This document shows positions 1 through 6,337 of a DNA stretch of 17,835 nt, in pieces. The stretch is from Anaerolineae bacterium (GTDB taxonomy: Bacteria > Chloroflexota > Anaerolineae > JAFGEY01), in contig JAFGEY010000086.1 in the NCBI GenBank assembly GCA_016931365.1, forward strand, positions 1 to 17,835, in the 5' to 3' direction. The notes beneath the pieces are model-generated. The model saw only the letters and a program-made list of their open reading frames with translations, ran no database searches and was not told the DNA's origin. The translations under genes were made by a program, and so were the position numbers. Each line of letters opens with the position of its first letter. The stretch's first letter is position 1.

Positions 1-1
1 C

Positions 2-226
2 AGCGTGGTCGGCCCGACGCACTTTGGCCCCATGCTCACCTCCCCCGAACTGCGCGGGCTGGGCATCGGCTCGGTGCTGCTCAAACGTTGCCTGGTCGAC
101 TGGCAAAAAGCGGGCCATACCCGGTGCGAGATCATTTGGACCGGGCCGATCTCGTTCTATGCCCGCGCGGTCGGCGCGACAATGGGCAGTGCGTTCTGGG
201 TGTTTTACAAATCGTTGATCCAGTGA
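2..226 (+). CDS. GNAT-family N-acetyltransferase, C-terminal part (5' end outside window)
   Basis: Only the last 74 codons are present; the frame is open to the left edge. The visible part carries the GNAT motif A, RGLGIG, the pyrophosphate-binding loop for acetyl-CoA (R/Q-x-x-G-x-G/A). It is followed by a helix (LLKRCLVDWQKAG) and then by the motif B region ending FYARAVGATMGSAFWVFYKSL, a pattern often seen as 'fYer.GF' in GNATs. The protein would transfer an acetyl group from acetyl-CoA to an unknown amine; nothing visible identifies the substrate. The stop codon (224-226) overlaps a possible GTG start (223) of the lipoprotein gene downstream, so the two are probably co-transcribed. The family call is fairly secure from the motif; the specific function is unknown. 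Confidence 0.75.
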   Translation, partial: SVVGPTHFGPMLTSPELRGLGIGSVLLKRCLVDWQKAGHTRCEIIWTGPISFYARAVGATMGSAFWVFYKSLIQ

Positions 227-234
227 ACCCGTCG

Positions 235-2322
235 ATGCGGCATTTTGGGACCGTTGTCTATGCCGGCTTGCTGCTGATGAGCCTCGCCGCGTGCTGGGTT
301 CCACCGCTGACGCTGTCTCCATCGCCGACGGCGACGACGGAGCCGGTGATGGCGCCAACGGCAACACCCTTTGCCACAGCGACACCCGCAGCATCGACGG
401 CCACGCCAACCTCCCAACCACCTGACCACCCAACCACACGCAATGTTGCCACCAACCAGCCTGTCATCCCATCCCCCACTCCCACACCAACGGTCGCCTA
501 CGGCTGGCAGTACTGGCCCAACGCGGTCGATTTTCGGGCCATCGCCGTTGACCGCGTTGCGGCAGACCGCGTTGCGGCAGACCGCGTTGCGGCAGACCGC
601 ACCAGCGATCTGTGGCTCGCCACGTTGAGCGGCCTGGTGCGTTACCAGCCCGACCTCCGCCAATGGGCGGTGTGGACGACCGCCGACGGTCTGATCGACA
701 ACACGGGCGAGTCGGTGGCCGTGTGGCGCGACGCCGTGTGGATCGGCACACAGGGCGGGATCAGCCGCTACGATCCCCAGGCCGGCACGTGGCAGTCTTA
801 CACGCTTGAACATGGCCTGCCGGGGCTGCACAACATCCAACTGTACGTAGATGAGCAAGCCGATACGTTGTGGGCAGGCACGTCGAGCGGGCTGGCGCGC
901 TATAAGCCGGGCAGCGATCGCTGGCAGACCGAGCGCAGCGATCCGGTGCGGCACCTGTGGGCCGATGCCAGTGCGTTGTGGGCCAGCGTTCCCCCGTCAA
1001 CCGAGCGACGCGGCGGCCTTTACCGGCTGAACAAGTCGACCAACCACTGGCAGGACATTCACCAATTACCCGATTCTCCCCCGCCGGACACATACGCTCT
1101 CACCGGAAATGAGCACACCTTGTGGGCCGTCGGCGCGCGCGGGGGTGTGTATGCATACGACCTTGCTGCCGCCACCTGGCGCGAGATGACTGAATTGTAC
1201 AACCGCGTCGATACCCTGTTCCAATACCCGACCTATCACGGCGGTGAGTTGTGGCTGTTTGGCAGCGGCCGGGTCGTGCGCGTCAACGTCGAGACGGGAC
1301 AGATTGGGCGCACCCCGTATCCTGAACAACCTTACTTTTACCCTCAGCATCCTCCTGTTTGGATCGATCAATCCGCCTGGGTTCCGGCTCAATCGGGGCT
1401 GTACGCGCTGGAAGGGAGGCAATGGGTCAAACACGAGCGCTCTGCCTCACCAGCGCAGATCGACTCAATAGCAGGTGTGTATGGCGATCGGCTCTTTTTG
1501 AATGCCTCCGGCGGTCCCGGCCTTTTCGAGCCACGCAGCGGCGACTGGCTCGCCATTCAATTCCCGATCGATTCGCCTTCGACCGCCTGGAGCGCTGCCC
1601 GCCGCCCACCCGCAGCGGACTTGTGGATGTTCGGCGCTCAAGCGGGCACGCTGGCGTACTATGAGGACGCTACACACCCACTCGAACAAATCCAGGTTCC
1701 AGAACAGATCGAACCCCAACAGCTTTTACCGCAGATCGGCCAGGACGGGCAGCTTTGGTTTGCCGGCATGAACGCGCTGGTCGCCTTTGATCCGCAAACA
1801 CGGGACTGGCGCACATTTTCCGTGCCCAACGCCACCCGGATCGACGCAGTGCAGCAGGGCTTGCGTTCTGACGCGAACGATCCGGCCTTCATCTGGCTGA
1901 TCAAAGACGGCAGCGCGCTGGCGCGCTTTGACACCAACATCCACACATATAACGTCTACCCGGTTCCTTTTGGCGTCAGGTGGCATCACCTCGCCGTCAC
2001 AGAGCACACTGTCTGGTTGGGCGGCGAATCGAGCCAACTGCTCGCTTTTGACATCGGCCAACAACGCTGGCAACAGATGCAGTTGGATCGAACCTGTGTC
2101 GGCAGCACGATCAGCGCGCTGGCAGCCAACGAACAAGCGGTGTGGATCGGCGGCGACCAGGGCGTCGTGCAACTGGGACAGCAGACCTGTCTTACCGTCG
2201 CGGAGGGGATGCTTGACAACCAGGTCGATCGGATTGTGCTGACCGGTGACGGCTGGGCCTGGTTCGTTAACGGCTGGCGCGGGCTGTGGGGATATGGCCC
2301 CATCGAGGAGGAAACAAAATGA
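235..2322 (+). CDS. lipoprotein with tandem beta-propeller (Reg_prop/WxG-like) repeats
   Basis: A 695-residue protein if started at ATG 235. GTG 223, overlapping the upstream stop, is an alternative four codons earlier; neither start has a strong Shine-Dalgarno. A signal peptide with lipobox LAAC puts the acylated cysteine at residue 20. A Pro/Thr-rich linker follows (about residues 27-85), then a short tandem DRVAA repeat (separate entry). The rest is about 13 repeats of roughly 40-60 residues built around [DATQ]-[LV]-W-x-[AG]-G, then a short turn, then a [RA]-[YF]-[DQK] strand and a closing W, for example AVWIGTQGGISRYDP and TVWLGGESSQLLAFD. This resembles the 'two-component regulator propeller' type and fits two seven-bladed propellers. 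It is probably an outward-facing, membrane-anchored binding or scaffold protein; no catalytic motif is visible. It overlaps the phosphoesterase gene by four bases (ATGA), implying coupled translation. The ligand is unknown. Confidence 0.8.
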   Translation: MRHFGTVVYAGLLLMSLAACWVPPLTLSPSPTATTEPVMAPTATPFATATPAASTATPTSQPPDHPTTRNVATNQPVIPSPTPTPTVAYGWQYWPNAVDFRAIAVDRVAADRVAADRVAADRTSDLWLATLSGLVRYQPDLRQWAVWTTADGLIDNTGESVAVWRDAVWIGTQGGISRYDPQAGTWQSYTLEHGLPGLHNIQLYVDEQADTLWAGTSSGLARYKPGSDRWQTERSDPVRHLWADASALWASVPPSTERRGGLYRLNKSTNHWQDIHQLPDSPPPDTYALTGNEHTLWAVGARGGVYAYDLAAATWREMTELYNRVDTLFQYPTYHGGELWLFGSGRVVRVNVETGQIGRTPYPEQPYFYPQHPPVWIDQSAWVPAQSGLYALEGRQWVKHERSASPAQIDSIAGVYGDRLFLNASGGPGLFEPRSGDWLAIQFPIDSPSTAWSAARRPPAADLWMFGAQAGTLAYYEDATHPLEQIQVPEQIEPQQLLPQIGQDGQLWFAGMNALVAFDPQTRDWRTFSVPNATRIDAVQQGLRSDANDPAFIWLIKDGSALARFDTNIHTYNVYPVPFGVRWHHLAVTEHTVWLGGESSQLLAFDIGQQRWQQMQLDRTCVGSTISALAANEQAVWIGGDQGVVQLGQQTCLTVAEGMLDNQVDRIVLTGDGWAWFVNGWRGLWGYGPIEEETK
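550..600 (+). repeat. 15-bp in-frame tandem repeat (3.4 copies) in the lipoprotein gene
   Basis: Three exact copies of GACCGCGTTGCGGCA (550-564, 565-579, 580-594) plus the first six bases of a fourth. They encode DRVAA three times and lie between the Pro/Thr linker and the first propeller blade. Exact identity at third codon positions suggests recent slippage expansion. Because the unit is a multiple of three, copy-number change would lengthen or shorten the linker without a frameshift. Confidence 0.95.
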
Positions 2323-2966
2323 CCATCTATGCCATTCTATCTGACGTTCACGGGCGCACATCGGCGCTGCAGAGCGTTCTAGACGATGCTCGGCAGCACG
2401 GCGCAACCGCCTTTATCGCCCTTGGCGACATCGGCACCGACCCTTGTTACAACTTGCTGCGCGAGGTCGATGCACAAAGCACATTTGGCAATTACGAAGT
2501 GTCGGGATGGGACAAGCTCGCGCCCGAAAATCAACAGTGGGTGCTCAGTCTGCCCGCCGTTCTGATCGGCGACACCTTTTTGGCCGCCCACGCCGCGCCC
2601 TACTTTCCAACGGGTGTTGCCGATGTGCACCAAGTGCTCGACTACCTGCTTGAGCGTCAGGTCAAGTGGCAGGCGCTCTTTCCCAACCTGGCCGAAGACG
2701 AGCACGCGCGTTGGCTGACTTTTGCCGAACTGGAAGCGCGGGACAAACGGGTCTTTTTCCACGGACATACCCACTTGCAACGCGCCTGGCGCGTCGGGCC
2801 GGACAACGCGATGACGTCAATCCAGGACGACGTGATCGACCTGGAGACGTCGAGCCGGTACATCATCGGCGTGGGCAGTATTATCCTACCAGTGGAGGAA
2901 AGGTGGTCTCGCTATGCGTTGTACGACAGCACGGCGGGGCAAGTGGAATTGCATAAAGTGAGTTAA
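2319..2966 (+). CDS. calcineurin-like metallophosphoesterase
   Basis: A 215-residue cytoplasmic protein; no signal peptide. The start at ATG 2319 is fixed by a strong GAGGAGG site 7 bases upstream and by the ATGA overlap with the lipoprotein stop. The binuclear-metal motifs occur in order: D9-x-H11 (SDVHG), G36-D37, G57-N58-Y59-E60, H91 (AAHAAP) and G149-H150-T151-H152. This is the class of small single-domain phosphodiesterases/phosphatases (YfcE or PrpE-like size), acting on an unknown phosphoester. The usual GNH[DE] motif reads GNYE here, so the histidine that often protonates the leaving group is replaced by tyrosine; related small families carry Cys at this spot, so activity is still likely. 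It is the last gene of the + strand run and is followed by a strong hairpin at 2972. Confidence 0.88.
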   Translation: MTIYAILSDVHGRTSALQSVLDDARQHGATAFIALGDIGTDPCYNLLREVDAQSTFGNYEVSGWDKLAPENQQWVLSLPAVLIGDTFLAAHAAPYFPTGVADVHQVLDYLLERQVKWQALFPNLAEDEHARWLTFAELEARDKRVFFHGHTHLQRAWRVGPDNAMTSIQDDVIDLETSSRYIIGVGSIILPVEERWSRYALYDSTAGQVELHKVS

Positions 2967-2971
2967 ACAGC

Positions 2972-3003
2972 ATCGAGGGGCAGGAATAATCCTGCCCCTC
3001 GAT
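2972..3003 (+). terminator. hairpin terminator between convergent genes
   Basis: A perfect 14-bp inverted repeat (2972-2985 with 2990-3003) around the four-base loop ATAA, six bases after the phosphoesterase stop. The 3' flank is only moderately T-rich (TGGTTTG). As it sits between convergent genes and is symmetrical, it could stop transcription from either side. Termination is inferred from structure and position. Confidence 0.75.
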
Positions 3004-3029
3004 TGGTTTGTGAAACCAGGACGGTTTCA
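3004..3029. other. two overlapping, mutually exclusive small hairpins
   Basis: TGGTTT (3004-3009) can pair with AAACCA (3013-3018). Alternatively TGAAACC (3011-3017) can pair with GGTTTCA (3023-3029). Both use the same AAACC stretch, so only one can form at a time. They lie in the convergent gap after the main hairpin, on the 3' side of both flanking genes. They may simply add to termination for the - strand helix-turn-helix gene; no function is claimed. Confidence 0.35.
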
Positions 3030-3063
3030 ATCAGCAGTCACCGATTATTCGGCGGTCGCTGTG

Positions 3064-3303
3064 CTACCCAGCGGCCTTGGCCTCGAGCGCAGCCCGTTCT
3101 TCTTCAGACAGCCCGACATTGTCCAGTGAGCGATTCTCGATCCACTTTTCGAGCAGATCTTTCTTAACCCGCCACTGACGGCCCAGCTTGAGTGCCGGGA
3201 GCTGTCCCTCACGGGCCAGCCGGCGAACGGTCAGTTCGTGCAGGCCCAGGTACTCGGCCACTTCAGTGATAGTCATAATGGAGGGAAAATCTTCTTTATT
3301 CAT
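3064..3303 (-). CDS. small helix-turn-helix DNA-binding protein, excisionase/MerR-like type
   Basis: A 79-residue protein. Residues 11-57 form the HTH_17/excisionase-type fold: TITEVAEYLGLHELTVRRLA gives the two helices of the turn, and GQLPALKLGRQWRVKKDLLEKWI the wing and final helix. The C-terminal tail (LSEEERAALEAKAAG) is charged and helical. ATG at 3303 is preceded by AAAGGA (3313-3318) nine bases away. It lies 47 bases downstream of the homocysteine methyltransferase gene on the same strand and is probably the third cistron of that unit. Despite the excisionase-like domain there is no integrase, att site or other phage gene nearby, so a local transcription-factor role is more likely. 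Targets are unknown. Confidence 0.85.
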   Translation of the reverse strand: MNKEDFPSIMTITEVAEYLGLHELTVRRLAREGQLPALKLGRQWRVKKDLLEKWIENRSLDNVGLSEEERAALEAKAAG

Positions 3304-3350
3304 CGTACATTGTCCTTTCTATCTATAGATTGGTTAAACTGAATTCCACG

Positions 3351-4223
3351 CTATCTCAACACGGCGGCGATGGCCGCGATGTGTTGAGGTGAACTCCCAC
3401 AACAACCACCGACGATTCGCGCACCCAACGCAACCCACTTGGGCGCGTGCTCGGCAAACGCATCAGACCCCAGATCAAACACGGTCTGCCCGTCAACCAA
3501 TCTGGGCAAGCCGGCGTTGGGCTTGGCGATCAGCGCAGCGCCAGGCAAAGCCTGGCGATACTCGGTCAACACCGGCGGGACAATCTCGATCCCTTCGCCG
3601 CAGTTCATCCCGATGGCAGCCAACCCCAGCGGCCAGAGCGTTTCGGCGGCCTGCGATGGCTTGACGCCCATCATTGTGCGCCCGCTCTTGGTGTAGCTCA
3701 ACGAACAGAACACTGGCAGATCGCAGACGCTCTTGACCGCCGTCACGGCGGCCTGCGCCTCGCTCAAGTCGCTCATCGTCTCCACCCACAGCAGGTCAAC
3801 GCCGCCTTCGACCAGCGCCCGGGCCTGCTCGGCAAACACCTTGACCGCCTCGTCGTAACCGAGCGTGCCATAAGGCTCCATCAATTCGCCGGTCGGGCCG
3901 ATATCTCCGGCGACGTATGCCTTGCCATCAGCTTCCAGACGGGCCAACCCGGCGGCGGCGCGGTTGAACTCGACGGTACGGGCGCCAAACCCACCGGCAC
4001 GATCCAGCTTGAGACGGCTGCCGCCAAAGGTATTGGTCAAAATGATCTGCGATCCGGCATCCAGGTAGGCGCGATACAGCTTGCGCACGTTGGCCGGCTG
4101 CTCGGCATTCCATAGCTCAGGCGGGCTGCCCACCGACAGCCCCATCGACTGGATCATCGTGCCGGTCGCCCCGTCGGCGATCAGAGTATGGCCTGATTCA
4201 AGCACACGCGATAGCTCTTGCAA
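3351..4223 (-). CDS. homocysteine S-methyltransferase family protein (TTG start)
   Basis: A 290-residue single-domain (beta/alpha)8 enzyme of the Hcy-binding family, which activates homocysteine on zinc and transfers a methyl group to make methionine. Visible are the N-terminal DGATGT (residues 17-22), the NCGEG loop (C208) and the GGCCGSSPQHI signature (C274, C275). These three cysteines are the expected zinc ligands. The length matches stand-alone homocysteine methyltransferases (BHMT/MmuM type, or the N-terminal module of MetH); no cobalamin or folate domain is attached. The methyl donor (betaine, S-methylmethionine or a corrinoid) cannot be told from sequence. The start is a TTG preceded by GAGGAGG at a good distance, overlapping the stop of the upstream rhodanese gene, so translation is probably coupled. 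Confidence 0.9.
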   Translation of the reverse strand: MQELSRVLESGHTLIADGATGTMIQSMGLSVGSPPELWNAEQPANVRKLYRAYLDAGSQIILTNTFGGSRLKLDRAGGFGARTVEFNRAAAGLARLEADGKAYVAGDIGPTGELMEPYGTLGYDEAVKVFAEQARALVEGGVDLLWVETMSDLSEAQAAVTAVKSVCDLPVFCSLSYTKSGRTMMGVKPSQAAETLWPLGLAAIGMNCGEGIEIVPPVLTEYRQALPGAALIAKPNAGLPRLVDGQTVFDLGSDAFAEHAPKWVALGARIVGGCCGSSPQHIAAIAAVLR

Positions 4224-4228
4224 GCAAA

Positions 4229-4235
4229 CCTCCTC
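4229..4235 (-). promoter_or_regulatory. Shine-Dalgarno fixing the TTG start of the methyltransferase
   Basis: On the - strand this reads GAGGAGG, ending five bases before the TTG at 4223-4221. Its first two bases lie within the TGA stop (4236-4234) of the rhodanese gene. No ATG or GTG lies close enough to use this site, so it decides the TTG start and suggests that ribosomes finishing the rhodanese re-initiate on the methyltransferase. Confidence 0.8.
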
Positions 4236-4944
4236 AATCCGTTTTAGCCGACGTCGGCGTGATCGTGAGCGTCGCCGTCAGCGTCGGAGTTCGGGTAACA
4301 AAGGGCGTCAGCGACGCGCGCAGCGTGCTGGTCGGCACGGGCGGTTCGGTCGGCAGTGGCGTCACCGTGCCCGGCGGGCCGGGCACCACCGTCGGCGTCA
4401 ATATTTCGCCTTCGATTGGATAACCTGTCGAGTACCAGGTTTGCAAACCGCCCTCCAGGACTGCAATTTTGCTGAACCCCAAACGATAGAGCGTCATCGC
4501 CGCCTCCAGGCTCATCGAGCGATTGGGCGACGTGCAGTACAAGACAATGGTCTTGTTGCCATCAACCTCATTCACCCGATCTTCCAGATCTTCCAACGGA
4601 ATGTGCAGCGCATCTGGAATGTGAACCTGATTGTACGCTGCCCGGTTGCGCACATCGATCACCATGATCGGCTCGCCGGACTCTAGCGCGCGATCCAGCC
4701 TGCTGGGTGAAATGAGTGGCACATAGGCTTCAGAAGGCGGCGGCGGCGTGCCATCCCAGGTCGGCGTCGGAACCACAACTAGCGTTGCGGTTGCCGTCGC
4801 TTCGGGTTCGGACGTCGGCGTCCAGGTCGGTGGAAAAGGCGCACCTTGCCCCGGCACAATGGCGGTTGGAGTGGGCTGCCCCTCACATCCGACGGCGGCA
4901 AAAATAAGTGCAAGCACTACGAACAAACGCGTAAACCTACGCAT
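4234..4944 (-). CDS. lipoprotein with a rhodanese domain flanked by Pro/Thr-rich linkers
   Basis: A 236-residue protein. Its signal peptide ends in AVGC, giving a lipidated C20 (the -3 position is Ala rather than the usual Leu). A Pro/Thr-rich linker covers about residues 22-70, a single rhodanese domain about 74-178, and a second Pro/Thr-rich tail about 182-233. Rhodanese hallmarks are VIDVRNRAAYNQVHIPDALHIP-type strands (split across residues 95-116) and the active loop C137-T-S-P-N-R142-S, matching the C-x4-R cysteine loop that carries a persulfide. It should face outward, anchored by lipid, so it would handle sulfane sulfur outside the membrane. ATG 4944 has GGGAG upstream. It is the first gene of the unit, with the methyltransferase next. 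Substrate unknown; a low-complexity tail on both sides is uncommon. Confidence 0.87.
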   Translation of the reverse strand: MRRFTRLFVVLALIFAAVGCEGQPTPTAIVPGQGAPFPPTWTPTSEPEATATATLVVVPTPTWDGTPPPPSEAYVPLISPSRLDRALESGEPIMVIDVRNRAAYNQVHIPDALHIPLEDLEDRVNEVDGNKTIVLYCTSPNRSMSLEAAMTLYRLGFSKIAVLEGGLQTWYSTGYPIEGEILTPTVVPGPPGTVTPLPTEPPVPTSTLRASLTPFVTRTPTLTATLTITPTSAKTD

Positions 4945-5059
4945 CTTTGCTCCCAGTAAAACATCATTATGCGGCCTAAAACTATATAGATTAAAATGAA
5001 AAGGCCTCTAGCATTTCTAGCTTGTGTCATATTGTTGTTAATGTCAACAATCTGGCTCT

Positions 5060-5088
5060 ATCTTAACACAGAACGATACACAAGTCAA
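5060..5088 (-). promoter_or_regulatory. candidate promoter for the rhodanese-methyltransferase unit
   Basis: On the - strand, TTGACT (5088-5083), a 17-base spacer, then TAAGAT (5065-5060). Five of six bases match the -35 consensus and four of six the -10. Transcription would begin near 5053 and leave a leader of about 110 bases before ATG 4944. The surrounding gap (4945-5155) is clearly richer in A+T than the flanking genes. A second TTGACA occurs at 5048-5043 without a good -10. Confidence 0.45.
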
Positions 5089-5117
5089 CTATAAATCGTT
5101 TTCCATCTTTTGGTACC

Positions 5118-5130
5118 TTGATTACATCAA
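5118..5130. other. small palindrome upstream of the rhodanese promoter
   Basis: TTGAT-TAC-ATCAA, a perfect five-base inverted repeat with a three-base centre, about 30 bases upstream of the -35 box of the - strand promoter. The position would suit an activator site. It could easily be chance in this A+T-rich stretch. Confidence 0.25.
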
Positions 5131-5155
5131 ATGTCATAGCGTACCGAATCGCCTG

Positions 5156-5194
5156 GCCCAAAAACAAAAAGCGCACCGGCTTGGGCCGGTGCGC
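5156..5194 (-). terminator. intrinsic terminator of the M24 peptidase gene
   Basis: A perfect 10-bp GC-rich stem (5171-5180 with 5185-5194) around a four-base loop. On the - strand the stem is followed immediately by TTTTTGTTTTTGGG (5170-5157). It lies 22 bases after the TAA of the peptidase gene. This is a classic Rho-independent terminator and ends the GNAT-peptidase unit. Confidence 0.93.
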
Positions 5195-5216
5195 CGATCT
5201 CATATGCAAGTCTTGC

Positions 5217-6317
5217 TTATCCAAGCACTTGTAGCTCGCGCTCAAAGGTCGTCAGACAGTCAACACCCTGCACGGTGACGACGACATTGTCTTCGATGCG
5301 CACGCCGCCGACGCCCGGCAGATAGATACCTGGCTCAACCGTAAATACCATCCCCGACGACAACGGTTCTCCATTGCCTTCGACAATATAAGGTGGCTCA
5401 TGAACTTCCAGCCCCAGCCCATGCCCGGTGCGGTGAAAAAAATGCGGCCCATATCCCGCCGCGTCGATCACCCGCCGCGCCGCCCGATCGACCTCTTGCG
5501 CAGGCACACCGGCTCTAACGACCGCCTTTCCCGCCGCGTTGGCCTGTCGCACAACCTCATAGATGCGTTTCAATTCGTCGCTCACCGTGCCGGCAGAAAA
5601 TGTGCGCGTGAGGTCTGCCGGGTAGCCGCCATACGTTGCCCCACAGTCGATGACCACCAGATCGCCGGATTGCACAGGCCGATCCGATGGTCCGGCGTGC
5701 GGATCAGCGCTGTTTGGGCCAGCGACGACAATGATAAAGGCGACGCCGTCGGCTCCGGCCTGGCGCATCAACTGTTCAAGCCGGACGGCGATTTCCTTTT
5801 CAGTCAAGCCGATCAAGGGCCGGGCGATCAGTTTGTGCAATGCCTGCTCAGTGATCGCAACGGCCCGGCGCATTGTCGCGATCTCGCCCACATCCTTGAT
5901 CGCCCGCAGGCCGGGCAGCGCCGCTTCAAGCGAGACAAACTCCGCCCCAGTCGCCGCCTGTTCGATGTAATGCAGCTCGAGCACGCGCATGTGCAGATGC
6001 TCGACGGCAATCCGCTTGCCGGATAAACCCAGTTCGCGCGATGCCTGTGCAAAAGCCGTCGTAGGGCCATCCTCATCGGTATAGCCGATCAGCTGAGCAT
6101 TCCCCTGCACCATTTTTTCGGCACGGCCTCGTTCGAGAACCGGCAGCACAACCACGGGTTGTCCTTGAACAGGAAAAAAGGCCACGATGGGCCTTTCGGA
6201 AGCATGAAGCGCCAACCCGCTCACATAATTCAAATTCGGTCCCGGCACTAGAGCAACACAATCCACACCAGCCGTGTGTTGCTGACAGATCAACTGTGTT
6301 TGCCTGTTGTTGAGCAT
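5217..6317 (-). CDS. M24-family metallopeptidase, Xaa-Pro aminopeptidase/dipeptidase type
   Basis: 366 residues from ATG 6317. An in-frame GTG at 6326 would add three residues; ATG is preferred because AGGTGA sits five bases upstream. An N-terminal creatinase-like domain (about 1-135) is followed by the pita-bread catalytic domain. The five metal ligands of the family are all present: D224, D235 (VVIDCGATYGGYPADLTRTF), H299 (RTGHGLGLEVHE), E328 (TVEPGIY) and E342 (VRIEDN). It should remove the residue before proline, or split Xaa-Pro dipeptides, in the cytoplasm; no signal peptide is seen. It follows the double-GNAT gene after a 20-base gap and ends at a strong terminator. The family is certain, the exact specificity is not. 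Confidence 0.92.
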   Translation of the reverse strand: MLNNRQTQLICQQHTAGVDCVALVPGPNLNYVSGLALHASERPIVAFFPVQGQPVVVLPVLERGRAEKMVQGNAQLIGYTDEDGPTTAFAQASRELGLSGKRIAVEHLHMRVLELHYIEQAATGAEFVSLEAALPGLRAIKDVGEIATMRRAVAITEQALHKLIARPLIGLTEKEIAVRLEQLMRQAGADGVAFIIVVAGPNSADPHAGPSDRPVQSGDLVVIDCGATYGGYPADLTRTFSAGTVSDELKRIYEVVRQANAAGKAVVRAGVPAQEVDRAARRVIDAAGYGPHFFHRTGHGLGLEVHEPPYIVEGNGEPLSSGMVFTVEPGIYLPGVGGVRIEDNVVVTVQGVDCLTTFERELQVLG

Positions 6318-6337
6318 ACCACTCACCTTACCCTGAA

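Noticed and set aside
88..234. An upstream ATG (88) as the lipoprotein start
   Set aside because: It would overlap most of the GNAT gene end and place the signal peptide internally; ATG 235 or GTG 223 put it at the N-terminus.
550..600. Possible CRISPR or integration repeat
   Set aside because: Units are directly abutting, 15 bp, in frame and without spacers; a coding tandem repeat.
205..954. A 249-codon - strand frame at the start of the lipoprotein gene
   Set aside because: Arg/Gly-rich low-complexity translation opposite the Pro/Thr linker; an artefact of codon bias.
1726..2406. A 226-codon - strand frame over the lipoprotein/phosphoesterase junction
   Set aside because: It crosses the boundary of two convincing + strand genes and has no motif.
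3064..3303. Excisionase gene as evidence of a prophage or integrative element
   Set aside because: No integrase, attachment site or phage gene is nearby; this HTH type is common in ordinary regulators.
5063..5245. A 60-codon - strand frame in the gap after the peptidase gene
   Set aside because: It runs through the peptidase stop and the strong terminator, so it would not be a normal gene; no ribosome site was seen.
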